DNA of 64,000 nucleotides from Solirubrum sp044628455 (lineage in GTDB: Bacteria; Bacteroidota; Bacteroidia; Cytophagales; Hymenobacteraceae): NCBI RefSeq assembly GCF_044628455.1, contig NZ_JBIYZW010000003.1:786512-850511 (forward strand), given 5' to 3'. A program made the translations under genes and the position numbers. A model generated the notes under the pieces. The model did no database searches. It was not told the origin of the DNA and saw nothing but the letters and a program-made list of their open reading frames with translations. Shown in pieces: positions 16,770 to 24,845 of the stretch; the first letter of the stretch is position 1, and the number at the start of each line of letters is the position of its first letter.

Positions 16770-17442
16770 CGGGAACGGCCTCCTCACCGCGCATCAGGTT
16801 TTCCATCTGCTCCACGCCGAGCACGTTGTTGTTCACCGCCGCCTGCAGCAGCTCGTAGTCGGCATCGTCGACGTCGTCGAGCTTGCTGAAGTCGATGTTG
16901 CGCGTTTTCGGGCCGCGTGGGCCCTCCACGGTCAAACTGATGAAGTACGACGTGTTGCCGCCGTTGCCGGCGTCCTCGGAGCCCGTATCGGCCCGGTGCA
17001 GGCCCTGCAGGTTGGCCAGGAACTTGCCGGCCGCCAAGGCGCCGCGCACGTCGGGCGGGCGCATGGTCAGGCACAGCTGCAGCATCATTTGGGCGTGGGT
17101 GATCAGCATGGCCCGGGCGCCCTGCTTTTTCACCTTTTTCAAGTCGCCCATCAGGTTTTGGGCATCGGCCAGGCGCCGGTAGCACGTGGCCCGGCTGATG
17201 CCGAACTGCTTGGCCAGGAGCGGCCAGGCCTGGTCGAACGTGTGGTAGTTGAGCAGCAGGGCGTAGGCCGCCTCCATCTGCTGGTTCATCAGCTTGTCCG
17301 CCGGCGACAACGCCGCCAGCCCGGGCCCGCTTCCGTCCGCCTCCTCGATGGAAGCCGCGTAGATGCGCTCCACGGCCGTGGAGCCCGGCCCCTTCAGGTT
17401 CGGTACGCTAGGCAGCTGCGAGGTAGGCGTCGAGTTGCTCAT
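16756..17442 (-). CDS. terS: Terminase small subunit-like protein
   Basis: The 228-aa protein has a helix-turn-helix region near residues 75-100 (LLAKQFGISRATCYRRLADA) that could bind the packaging site, followed by a basic helical part and an acidic C-terminus (EEAVPDDDR). It sits directly before the large subunit and overlaps it, the usual order. It also overlaps the end of the methylase gene by 35 nt. Assignment is by position and HTH; the family was not confirmed. Confidence 0.65.
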   Translation of the reverse strand: MSNSTPTSQLPSVPNLKGPGSTAVERIYAASIEEADGSGPGLAALSPADKLMNQQMEAAYALLLNYHTFDQAWPLLAKQFGISRATCYRRLADAQNLMGDLKKVKKQGARAMLITHAQMMLQLCLTMRPPDVRGALAAGKFLANLQGLHRADTGSEDAGNGGNTSYFISLTVEGPRGPKTRNIDFSKLDDVDDADYELLQAAVNNNVLGVEQMENLMRGEEAVPDDDR

Positions 17443-18688
17443 GGGTCAGTTCCTCTCCGTTGCGGGAAATGGTGAAGCGGCGCTGGTTGTCGCGCATGAA
17501 CTTGATGTAGCGGCGCACGTGCACGTCGACGTAGGCCGGGTCCAGCTCCACCGAGCGGCAGCTGCGCTGCACCTGCTCACAGGCGATGAGCGTGGATCCG
17601 GAGCCGCCGAAGAAGTCGGCCACCACGTCGTCTTCCAGGCTCGAGCACTCCAGCAGGTACACCAGGATGTCGATGGGCTTCATCGTGGGGTGGTCGGCGT
17701 TGCGCGAGGGCCGGTCGAACTGGAGCACGGTGGTCTGCTTCCGGTCCGAGTACCAGGGGTGCGCGGCGCCTTCCTTCCAGCCGTACAGAATCGGCTCGTG
17801 CTGCCAGTGGAAGTCCTGACGGCCCATCACGAACTGCTGCTTCACCCACACCAGGCACTGGCTAAGCTTCAGCCCGGCGTCCTTCAGGGCCAGGCGGAAG
17901 TTGGCGCCCTCGCTGTCGGCGTGGAACACGTAGATGGGCGCGCCCGGGGCCATGTAGGCGTAGGCGTTGGTGTAGAAGTCGTAGAGGAAGGCCCGGAACG
18001 AGGCATCGTCCATGTCGTCGTTCTCGATGCGCAGGGCGTCCTTCGTCTTGCCCTCGTACTTCACGTTGTAGGGCGGGTCGGTCACCACCAGCTTCACCAG
18101 CTGGCCTTCCAGCAGCTTCTCCACCACGTCGGCTTCGGTGCTCGAGCCGCAGATCAGGCGGTGCACCAGGCCGCGGCCGTCCGAGCTGAACTCGTACACG
18201 TCGCCGAGCACCGATAGCGGGTTGGCCGGCGGCGTGGGGTCGAACTCCTGCTCCTCGGCCGGCGGCAACGTGATGGCCGAGAGGGCGGCCAGCTGCTCCA
18301 GGGCCGGCGCGTCCATGATGTTGGCCAGGTCCAGGTGGCTGAAGTTGTCGAGCAGGGCCTGGTAATCGAACACGCCGGCCCCGACGTTCGAGGTGATGTT
18401 GTACTCGTCGAGTTCGTCCTTGGTGAGCTGCCGGTTGGGCACGCGCACGTCGATGAGCTCGTCGCCGCGGCCCAGGTCCAGCAGCACAGCCAGGCGCTGG
18501 TGGCCGGCCAGCACCACGTTGTCGAGGTTGATGGCCGGGATTTCGGCCAGGTTGAACTTCAGGATGCTGCGCGTGAGCCGCTCCCGGCCTTCGTCGGTGA
18601 GCGTGCGCGGGTTGTAGCTCAGCGGCACCAGGTCGCGCACGCGGCGCTGTTGGGTGCTCCACTTCAGGGGAATCAGTTCTTCAGTCAC
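17408..18688 (-). CDS. ParB-like nuclease domain fused to a DNA adenine methyltransferase
   Basis: Residues about 1-125 form a ParB/sulfiredoxin-type domain (VPLSYNPRTLTDEGRERL, then VVLAGHQRLAVLLDLG). Residues about 190-410 form an N6-adenine or N4-cytosine methyltransferase with the catalytic motif VVTDPPYNVKY first and the SAM-binding motif DFFGGSGSTLIACE last, which is the beta-class order. Such fusions occur in phages and mobile elements; they may protect phage DNA from restriction or mark packaging sites. The start is a GTG at 18688 that overlaps the preceding stop as GTGA. The 3' end overlaps the small terminase gene by 35 nt, so expression is tied to packaging genes. Confidence 0.88.
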   Translation of the reverse strand: MTEELIPLKWSTQQRRVRDLVPLSYNPRTLTDEGRERLTRSILKFNLAEIPAINLDNVVLAGHQRLAVLLDLGRGDELIDVRVPNRQLTKDELDEYNITSNVGAGVFDYQALLDNFSHLDLANIMDAPALEQLAALSAITLPPAEEQEFDPTPPANPLSVLGDVYEFSSDGRGLVHRLICGSSTEADVVEKLLEGQLVKLVVTDPPYNVKYEGKTKDALRIENDDMDDASFRAFLYDFYTNAYAYMAPGAPIYVFHADSEGANFRLALKDAGLKLSQCLVWVKQQFVMGRQDFHWQHEPILYGWKEGAAHPWYSDRKQTTVLQFDRPSRNADHPTMKPIDILVYLLECSSLEDDVVADFFGGSGSTLIACEQVQRSCRSVELDPAYVDVHVRRYIKFMRDNQRRFTISRNGEELTHEQLDAYLAAA

Positions 18689-19320
18689 GATTGGGAAGGG
18701 TTGAGTTTTGTCTCGATGAGGGCCAATTCGGCCTCGACCACCTGCAGATCAGCCGCGCGGTCGGGCTTCTTTCGCAGGCGGCTGCGCTGGCTGCGCAGGT
18801 TGTTGCGGCGGTGCACCAGCTGCTCGCGGTCGACCAGGTCAGCCGTGGACACGGGCCCGGGCAGTCGGCCGTGCTCGAGCACGTGGGCCTCCTGGTGCTG
18901 CAGCTCCTGCACCAAGTCGGTGAGGTCGGCAATGCGGTGCACCATGGTGCAGCGGTCGGCTTTGCGCAGGCGCGGCGCCGTCAGCTGGGCATGCAGCTGG
19001 CTGCGCTCGTCGCGGGCTGCCTTGAGCTGCTGGCGCACCTGCAGCAGCGCCGGCGCGTCGGTGGGGGGTGGTGTGGGCGCGGTGGCCACTGGCGGCGCTG
19101 CAGGGGCCGGCACCGGGTTGGCAGCTGCGGCGGGTGTGGGCTCGAGGGCCACGTCGGCCAGCGCCTGCAGCTCGCGGCGCAGCACGCCGCGGCTGTACCC
19201 GGTCTCGCCCAGGGCGAACAGCTGCTTGTAGGTGCTGCTGGTGCCCAGCTGGGCGTAGAGGGCCACGCCGGCGGCGAAATCGTCGGGTGCACCGAGCCAG
19301 GTGGTTAGGTCAGCGCTCAT
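18685..19320 (-). CDS. Phage protein with Pro/Ala linker and coiled coil (211 aa)
   Basis: The ATG at 19320 gives an ATGA overlap with the gene before it. Residues 1-60 form a small domain (MSADLTTWLGAPDDFAAGVALY), 62-88 a Pro/Ala/Thr-rich linker, and 90-211 a charged helical region with several Arg and Gln heptads (QLKAARDERSQLHAQL). It could be a DNA-handling or assembly accessory of the downstream methylase-terminase unit. I do not recognise the family. Confidence 0.55.
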   Translation of the reverse strand: MSADLTTWLGAPDDFAAGVALYAQLGTSSTYKQLFALGETGYSRGVLRRELQALADVALEPTPAAAANPVPAPAAPPVATAPTPPPTDAPALLQVRQQLKAARDERSQLHAQLTAPRLRKADRCTMVHRIADLTDLVQELQHQEAHVLEHGRLPGPVSTADLVDREQLVHRRNNLRSQRSRLRKKPDRAADLQVVEAELALIETKLNPSQS

Positions 19321-19682
19321 TGCGGCGAGTAGGTATCGCACCAGGTGTAGTTGGTCCACTTGGTGCGCCGGCGCGAGTAGGTAATCACGTCGGTGTCGTG
19401 CACCAGGCTATACCCCGCCCGGCTCGTGCTCACCCAGGCCAGGCCCTGGGCGCTGCGCACCAGCAGGGAGTAGGTGGCCTCGTGGTAGGTCGTGTGGCAC
19501 GAGACATACCCCTTGTTGTCGGTGCTGCAGTCCTGGGTGGTGTAGGCCGGGGTGTAGTCGCGGCCTTCCACCAGGCCCGTCACGTACTCCTTGCGGCCCC
19601 CGAAGCAGTCGGTGAGCAGCAGGCTGACCGCCAATGCGCCGGCCAGGGCGGGGCTCATGCCCCAGGCGTCTTTCCATTTCAT
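19317..19682 (-). CDS. Small exported or lipid-anchored phage protein (121 aa)
   Basis: It starts MKWKDAWGMSPALAGALAVS and has a hydrophobic N-terminus ending in LLLTDC, a plausible lipobox. The mature part has three Cys and many Tyr, Thr and Trp. It is the first gene after motif copy C. A surface lipoprotein encoded with late genes could act in superinfection exclusion or in the virion, which is speculation. No family recognised. Confidence 0.5.
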   Translation of the reverse strand: MKWKDAWGMSPALAGALAVSLLLTDCFGGRKEYVTGLVEGRDYTPAYTTQDCSTDNKGYVSCHTTYHEATYSLLVRSAQGLAWVSTSRAGYSLVHDTDVITYSRRRTKWTNYTWCDTYSPQ

Positions 19683-19686
19683 GCAC

Positions 19687-19723
19687 CGAAATTGCCGACC
19701 GCTGCCTCGGGCAAAAAGGACGC
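19687..19723 (-). promoter_or_regulatory. Late-module motif copy C
   Basis: Minus strand reads GCGTCCTTTTTGCCCGAGG, CAGCGGTC, then GGCAATTTCG four bases before the start at 19682. It is nearly identical to copy A. Confidence 0.5.
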
Positions 19724-19752
19724 AAAAACGCCCGGGCCAATGACCCGGGCGT
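19724..19752 (-). terminator. Terminator after the 74-aa gene
   Basis: Arms ACGCCCGGG (19728-19736) and CCCGGGCGT (19744-19752) with a 7-nt loop; the minus strand then reads TTTTTG. Confidence 0.8.
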
Positions 19753-19776
19753 TTCCCCACGTTACCGCTTTTTCCC

Positions 19777-20001
19777 TTAGACGGTCTCTTTTGCCTGGCC
19801 CGGGGCGCGCCGTGGGCGCCTGGCCACCAGGTAGGTGAATCGGGGGTCGCGGGCCAGCTCGTCGGCTTCCTTCAGCGTGAGCGTGCGCAGGTCGATGGTG
19901 CGACCCAAGCGCTGGCTGACGACGACCGTAGGCACGATGGTGCAGCGGTACTTCGCGGCTACCTCGGGCTGGAGCTGGGGCCCGGATTGCTTGGTTGCCA
20001 T
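19777..20001 (-). CDS. Small phage protein (74 aa)
   Basis: The protein starts MATKQSGPQLQPEVAAKYRC. It is basic, without membrane segments, and begins immediately after the stop of the 184-aa gene. The central KYRCTIVPTVVVSQRLGRTIDL looks beta-rich. In capsid-tail modules a gene of this size could encode a connector or decoration protein. No family is known to me. Confidence 0.5.
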   Translation of the reverse strand: MATKQSGPQLQPEVAAKYRCTIVPTVVVSQRLGRTIDLRTLTLKEADELARDPRFTYLVARRPRRAPGQAKETV

Positions 20002-20556
20002 TTAGACTACCGGGGCCGGCTTCATGGTGATGTCGCCCTGGTAGAGCTTCAGGCCGGTGGCGTAGCACTCGCCCTTGACCGTGGTGCCGCGGCGGCCCGA
20101 GGAGAGGCGGCCGGAGCCGAAGCTCGGCGTCAGCTCTACGGGCAGGCCTTCGGCGCCTACTTGGAAGAAGCCGCCGTCCGGATCCGGCACGAGCATGATG
20201 CCGCCGATGTTCTTCACCAGGTTGAGCATCTCCAGCGACTCGGGCTTGTTGCCCGGGTGGAAGCCTTCAAAGCTCACCTTCAGGCCGCGGCCGTCACGTT
20301 CGCCCACGATTTCCGCCTTCAGCTCGTTCGAGTCGAGGGTGATGTAGATTTTCAGGAAGCCCTTCCCGACTTTGAAGGTGTGGTCGGTGGCAATAACTGC
20401 CGACAGGCCGGCGGAGGCCTGCGCATCCGAGTACTTCGGCGCTTTGGCAATGGTGGCAAACCAGGACTCAGGCGCGAACAGCACGTAGCCCAACAGGCCC
20501 GGCGTGTTGTCCTCGCCTTCGAGGCCCAGCAGGTCTTGGAGTTTCGACAGATCCAT
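20002..20556 (-). CDS. Phage virion protein, possible tail tube protein (184 aa)
   Basis: The 184-aa protein has a beta-rich pattern (SAVIATDHTFKVGKGFLKIYITLDS and KAEIVGERDGRGLKVSFEGF) without membrane segments. It lies two genes after the capsid gene. Its size, strand content and position would fit a major tail tube or a head decoration protein. No signature motif decides between these. Confidence 0.5.
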   Translation of the reverse strand: MDLSKLQDLLGLEGEDNTPGLLGYVLFAPESWFATIAKAPKYSDAQASAGLSAVIATDHTFKVGKGFLKIYITLDSNELKAEIVGERDGRGLKVSFEGFHPGNKPESLEMLNLVKNIGGIMLVPDPDGGFFQVGAEGLPVELTPSFGSGRLSSGRRGTTVKGECYATGLKLYQGDITMKPAPVV

Positions 20557-20607
20557 GGGGATGTCTTAAAACTGTGATTGGATCGATTGAATGACGTGGG
20601 CGCGGGC

Positions 20608-20952
20608 CTACTTGGCCTTGGCCACGGGCTGCAGCAGGCCGCTCTTGGTGTCGACCAGGTGCTGGAGGGCCTCTTTGTTTTTGCCCAGCTCCTCGGCTTT
20701 CACCAGCTCGCCTTTGATGTTGAATTGCTTGCCCAGCACGCGGTACTGCTTGCCGTCGTAGGTCACGATGATGACCTTGTCCACGGCTTGCGCGGCCTCG
20801 GCGTTGGCCAGGGCTTCGCCTTGCTCGGCAATGACTACTTGGGCCGCGGCGAGTTCCTCGCGCAGCTGGGTGTTTTCTTGGGTGAGTCGGGCGTTGTCAG
20901 CCGTCAGCGACTCGATGGTAGGCTCAGGGGCCGGTTTGTTGGCAGCTGCCAT
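20608..20952 (-). CDS. Small coiled-coil phage protein downstream of the capsid gene (114 aa)
   Basis: Residues 10-55 form a strong heptad pattern (LTQENTQLREELAAAQVVIA), followed by a small beta-like part (VIIVTYDGKQYRVLGKQF). It is separated from the capsid gene by a hairpin at 21005-21029. The role is unknown; a capsid-associated or decoration function is possible. Confidence 0.5.
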   Translation of the reverse strand: MAAANKPAPEPTIESLTADNARLTQENTQLREELAAAQVVIAEQGEALANAEAAQAVDKVIIVTYDGKQYRVLGKQFNIKGELVKAEELGKNKEALQHLVDTKSGLLQPVAKAK

Positions 20953-21004
20953 GGTATGCGGGTGTTACTCTGATGGGAGAAAAGACTACTGGGGTGCGAC
21001 GAAG

Positions 21005-21029
21005 GCCGGCACCCTACGCGGGTGCCGGC
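21005..21029 (-). terminator. Hairpin after the capsid gene
   Basis: Perfect 10-bp arms GCCGGCACCC and GGGTGCCGGC with a 5-nt loop follow the capsid stop (21043-21045). No T run follows, so it may act as a processing or attenuating stem, not a full terminator. Confidence 0.6.
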
Positions 21030-21042
21030 ACGTCGCGGGTCG

Positions 21043-22002
21043 CTAGACCAGGTCGCGGTCGTTGGTGAAGACGATTTCCGGGATGATGAAGCCGATGCCC
21101 ATGCTGAAGTCGGTGAAGAACTTGAGCAGGCGGTCGACGCTCTCGACCTGGATGCGCGTCTGGTTCTGGATGCGCTTGCGCAGCATGATGGCGTTGCCCT
21201 TGGGCGTGCACCAGATCTTCTCCGTGTTGCGGTGCGAGGGCAGGCCCACCACGGTGATGTTGGTGTTGTTGATGCGCAGGCCCAGCTCACCGCCACCGGT
21301 GTTCTTGCCATACTTGCGCTCCTGGCCCCGCAGGAAGGCGCGGGCAGCGCTTTCCGAGCAGCCCAGCATCATCGGGATGCTCCAGTAGTCCTTGTGGATG
21401 CCGTCGGCGAAGGCCTCGAACTGGTCGACCATCCCCTCGGGGTCGGTCAGCTGCAGCGCGCCGGTGGTAATGGGCGTAATGCGACCAGCCGTTACGTGGG
21501 CGTTGATGGTCTTTTTCAGGCCGTCCATCGACGTGCCGGCAGCGCCGGGGGTGTTGGCGGTCGGGGCCACGAAGGAGCCCTGGTAGATTTCGTTGTGCTC
21601 GATGTCCTGCTTGATCTGCGGGATCAGGTACACCTCGCAGTACCAGCGCACGAAGGGCCAGGCTTTGCGGTCGATGTCCTCGCCGTCGAGGAAACCCAGC
21701 CACGAGGCCTCCAACTCGTCAGGATACTCCTGCGCGTCGACCTTCATTTTGAACTGCTTGATTTCGACGGGCGAGAACGTCACGCCGGCCAGCGGGGTGA
21801 AAGCCTTCTGGAAAGGCTGCACCACGCGGCTGAACAGCGTCTTGGCGGCGCGCCAGATCGTGTCGTCGGTGTTCACCGGGGTGAACATGCTCTCGGTGCT
21901 GGTCGCCGAGCGCAGCAGGGCGTAGAGGCGGGTCAGGTTCTGACCCTGGTTGAGGTAGTAGGCCCCGAACTGAGCAACTACGTCGGTAATAACTAAAGCC
22001 AT
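21043..22002 (-). CDS. Probable major capsid protein
   Basis: The 319-aa protein has no signal peptide and a mixed alpha/beta composition. It follows the prohead protease and a scaffold-like gene, in the order protease, scaffold, capsid known from HK97-fold phages. The body contains long helices such as WPFVRWYCEVYLIPQIKQDI and a C-terminal beta part with IGFIIPEIVFTN. Its size is typical for capsid proteins. Direct homology could not be checked, so synteny carries the call. Confidence 0.65.
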   Translation of the reverse strand: MALVITDVVAQFGAYYLNQGQNLTRLYALLRSATSTESMFTPVNTDDTIWRAAKTLFSRVVQPFQKAFTPLAGVTFSPVEIKQFKMKVDAQEYPDELEASWLGFLDGEDIDRKAWPFVRWYCEVYLIPQIKQDIEHNEIYQGSFVAPTANTPGAAGTSMDGLKKTINAHVTAGRITPITTGALQLTDPEGMVDQFEAFADGIHKDYWSIPMMLGCSESAARAFLRGQERKYGKNTGGGELGLRINNTNITVVGLPSHRNTEKIWCTPKGNAIMLRKRIQNQTRIQVESVDRLLKFFTDFSMGIGFIIPEIVFTNDRDLV

Positions 22003-22052
22003 CGTTTGGGGCTGTTAGGAAGGTTGGTGGAACAATTGAGGGGTGAGGCGGC

Positions 22053-22499
22053 CTAGATTTCGCCGAGCATCTTGGCGTGCAGATCCTCGACGAGCTTCTG
22101 GTTGGCGTCGGGCTCCTGCACGTCGCTTTCGCCGGGCGTGCGCACGGGCGAGGTCTGATTCGCGCCCGGTGCTTTGGCCAGTTTGTTGGCGCGCTCGGTC
22201 TCGGCGGCCAGGTCGTTGGTGAGCTGTTGGTTCTGGGCCTCCAGGTCTTTGACCTTCTGGTCGGCCTCGGTGGCGCGCTGCTCAGCGGCATCCGTGCGGC
22301 CGGCTTTCTCCTCCAGCTCGTCGTAGGCGGCCGGGGTAATCAGGGCGGCGCCGGTGATGCCGGCTTCCACCAGCTCATTGTTGGCGGCCGTGGCCTCCTC
22401 GGCCGTGACGGTTTCTTTGCCCACCAGCGCCGACATGGCGGCGCCCAGGGTCAGGGTTGCAGCAGTAATGCCGCTTTTTTTGAAAGGATTAAGTCCCAT
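22053..22499 (-). CDS. Scaffold-like protein with coiled coil (148 aa)
   Basis: Starting at the ATG at 22499 (MGLNPFKKSGITAATLTL), the protein has a hydrophobic, Ala-rich N-terminal part and a long charged helix at residues 65-110 (EQRATEADQKVKDLEAQNQQ), then an acidic disordered end. This is the usual appearance of head scaffolds. It lies between the S49 protease and the capsid gene. An N-terminal membrane association is possible. Confidence 0.55.
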   Translation of the reverse strand: MGLNPFKKSGITAATLTLGAAMSALVGKETVTAEEATAANNELVEAGITGAALITPAAYDELEEKAGRTDAAEQRATEADQKVKDLEAQNQQLTNDLAAETERANKLAKAPGANQTSPVRTPGESDVQEPDANQKLVEDLHAKMLGEI

Positions 22500-22525
22500 G
22501 GGTTTGGAGAAAAAATGAGTCGGGG

Positions 22526-23470
22526 TTACTTGCTGGCGCGGTTCTGCTGCACCAGGCGCACGCACTCGCCCAGGGCGTCCTGGAAGGAGCCCATGGCGTC
22601 GATCAGGCCGATTTCACCGGCCTGGCTGGCGAAGAAGGTTTTGCCGGCCGCGGCGCCGGACTTGACGAAAAGCTTCTCGTCGAGCGAGCCGGCACGGCTG
22701 GTGCGCACGTGGCTCAGGAAGCCGTCAGCCATGGCTGTCAGGTTGGCCTGAATGGCGCTGTAGTCGCCCTTGGTGGCCGCGGCGAAGTCGGCGTTTTTCT
22801 GGCTGGATTGCTTGGCGTAGACTTCGTGGAACACCACGCCCATAGCTTCGAGGGCCGGCTGCACGTCCATCCAGGTCGCCATGATGCCGATGCTGCCGAT
22901 GGTGCAGGTCTCGTGGGTAGCGATGATCGAGTCGGCCGTCGAGCCAATCCAGTAGGCCGCCGAGCACATGAGCCCGTCCTCGCACAGGGCGACGACGGGT
23001 TTGCCGGCGGCTTGGCAGGCTTTCACGCCGTCGACGACGCTCTGGGTGCCGAACACCTGGCCGCCGGGCGAGTCGATGCGCAGCAGCACGGCGTGGATAT
23101 CGGCATCCTTGGCGGAGCGCTGCAGGTCACTGGCCAGCGACATGAGGCCACGGGGGCCGCACTCCTGATCTGCCTTCATCAGTGGGCCGCTCAGGCCCAT
23201 CACGCGCACCAGGATGGCGTCGTCGTTGCTGGCGCCGGTGGCGCCTGCAGCTGCCTGCACCCGGGCACCGTAGGTCACGAGCCCGCTGCCGCGCACCTCT
23301 ACCTGGTAATCCTTCGGCGCAGCTGCTGCCCGCAATTCGGCCAGGTCGGTGGCCGGCGCATGCAGGGCATTGCCCATGAACAGGGCTGCCAGCATGGGCA
23401 AGTAGCTCTGCACGTGCTCACGTGACATGAGCCAGGGCGAGGCCGAGAGGCGGGAAACAAGTGCAAGCAT
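22526..23470 (-). CDS. Prohead protease, S49 / SppA-like serine peptidase
   Basis: The 314-aa protein has the ClpP/SppA fold signature: VLLRIDSPGGQVFGT near residues 135-150, the nucleophile in LMCSAAYWIGSTAD near 172, and GSIGIMATWMD with the following YAKQSSQKNAD, whose Lys is the expected general base. Phage S49 proteases process scaffold and capsid proteins during head maturation. The gene opens the head module after motif D and a terminator, and is followed by the scaffold-like and capsid genes. No signal peptide is present, unlike host SppA. Confidence 0.85.
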   Translation of the reverse strand: MLALVSRLSASPWLMSREHVQSYLPMLAALFMGNALHAPATDLAELRAAAAPKDYQVEVRGSGLVTYGARVQAAAGATGASNDDAILVRVMGLSGPLMKADQECGPRGLMSLASDLQRSAKDADIHAVLLRIDSPGGQVFGTQSVVDGVKACQAAGKPVVALCEDGLMCSAAYWIGSTADSIIATHETCTIGSIGIMATWMDVQPALEAMGVVFHEVYAKQSSQKNADFAAATKGDYSAIQANLTAMADGFLSHVRTSRAGSLDEKLFVKSGAAAGKTFFASQAGEIGLIDAMGSFQDALGECVRLVQQNRASK

Positions 23471-23516
23471 CGATTTCAGGGTGAAGACGATGCAAAACTC
23501 CCCGGCCCGGAGACGG

Positions 23517-23533
23517 CTAAAAAGGACACGAAA
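23517..23533 (-). promoter_or_regulatory. Late-module motif copy D (partial)
   Basis: Minus strand TTTTTCGTGTCCTTTTTAG is shared with copies A to C, but the GGCAATTTCG part is missing and the start codon (23470) is about 47 nt away, preceded by a GC-rich leader. Confidence 0.4.
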
Positions 23534-23568
23534 AAGCCCGGCCCTGCGGGTTGTGCAGAGCCGGGCTT
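23531..23568 (-). terminator. Terminator after the LRR fibre gene
   Basis: Arms AAGCCCGGC (23534-23542) and GCCGGGCTT (23560-23568) with a 17-nt loop; the minus strand continues TTTTTCG. Confidence 0.75.
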
Positions 23569-23586
23569 ACCCGGGTAGAGCCACGG

Positions 23587-24843
23587 TTATATCTTATCGA
23601 ACACTCCCGTAGCTGCCGATTCCGTCATGTTGGCCGCAATGTCCCACACCTTGCCGCTACCGGCCGTTATCTGGTAGTCACCCAGCGCCAGGGTGGTGCC
23701 GTTTCGCCCGCTCAGCCGAATGGTGTCGCCCACGGCCCAGATGGTAATGTCCTTAGTGCCGGTGTAGGTCAGGCGTACCGTGGTCCCGCTGATGCGCTGC
23801 ATGTTCATGGTGGGCCGGTTGAACGACACCACCCAGCTGTTGCTCGCGCTCAGCGTGTTGATTTTGTCGCGCTCCAGCTGGCGCACCGAGGCCTCGTTGG
23901 CCTGGCCCACGGTCACGCCTTCGAAGCGCAGCATCTTGCCTGTCGCAGCCGGGCGGCCGGTGGGCGTGGTGAGCAGCAGGTCGAGCACCGCGGTAAACTC
24001 GTCGGCCGTCAGGCTGCACTCGCGCAGGTCGTACTCGGTGGCGGCCCGCGAGGCGTCGATCAGGGTGGTCAGGTTGGCGAAGGCCGAGCCGGTGAAGGGC
24101 GCGAAGCGGGCCTTGAAAATCCGCAGCTTGTTGAGGTAGGCCGTGGTGTAGAGGAAGCTGGTGGTGCGGTTGGAGCCGAAGTCAATCACTTCCAGGACCG
24201 GGCAATCGACGACGCTGATGGTCGTGAGGCGGCTTAGGTTCTGGTCGGAACTGAGGTACAACTCACGGAGTACTGGCATCGAGCCGGCCGTGAAGGTGCC
24301 GCTCATCCGGTTGCCGCCCAGGTTCAGGTAGGTCAGGCGGCTGCGGTCAGTGGGCAGCACAATGCTGCTCCAGCGGCCGGCATCCCCGAAGATGCGCACG
24401 GCCGACACCTGGCTCAGGTCCAGGGGCTGGTTGGTGAGCAGGCCCGAGCGCACGTAAAACGCATCCCCAAACGTGCCGATGCCCTTCTTTACGTAGCCGC
24501 CCGACACGTTCACGTAGTTCAGGTTCACAAATCGACTGGCGTCGAACGTGCCGTCTGGGTCGCCCTCGGTGCCGCGCACGCCCACGTCCATGAGGTTGAT
24601 GTAGGTGATGCTGTCCGAGTTGGAGGAGTAAGCCCGCATCGTGTGCGTGCCGGCGGCCAGGTTCACCGCGAAGGCCATTGCCGTCGTGGTGACCTGCTGG
24701 CCCGAGGGCGAGAAGGCCAGCACGACGGGGTTCACGCTCTGGAGCTGCCCGCTTACGGTTCCGGCTGCCAGGCGCGTAAGAACGATGCTGATATTGGGGG
24801 CCAGCTGCGAGATGAACGGCAGCCAAAAACGCTTCAGGCTCAT
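23587..24843 (-). CDS. Putative tail fibre with leucine-rich-repeat-like region
   Basis: The 418-aa protein has an N-terminal beta-rich part (residues 1-110) and a repeat region from about 110 to 290 in which hydrophobic strands recur with an LxxLxLxxN-like spacing (RLTYLNLGGNRMSGTF, VLRELYLSSDQNLSRL, VLEVIDFGSNRTTSFL, LNKLRIFKARFAPF). This is like a divergent leucine-rich repeat solenoid. The C-terminus (330-418) is beta-rich. It follows two fibre-type genes in the same operon and ends the unit at a terminator. LRR-like fibre proteins occur in Bacteroidetes prophages; a receptor-binding role is inferred. Confidence 0.65.
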   Translation of the reverse strand: MSLKRFWLPFISQLAPNISIVLTRLAAGTVSGQLQSVNPVVLAFSPSGQQVTTTAMAFAVNLAAGTHTMRAYSSNSDSITYINLMDVGVRGTEGDPDGTFDASRFVNLNYVNVSGGYVKKGIGTFGDAFYVRSGLLTNQPLDLSQVSAVRIFGDAGRWSSIVLPTDRSRLTYLNLGGNRMSGTFTAGSMPVLRELYLSSDQNLSRLTTISVVDCPVLEVIDFGSNRTTSFLYTTAYLNKLRIFKARFAPFTGSAFANLTTLIDASRAATEYDLRECSLTADEFTAVLDLLLTTPTGRPAATGKMLRFEGVTVGQANEASVRQLERDKINTLSASNSWVVSFNRPTMNMQRISGTTVRLTYTGTKDITIWAVGDTIRLSGRNGTTLALGDYQITAGSGKVWDIAANMTESAATGVFDKI

Positions 24844-24845
24844 GG

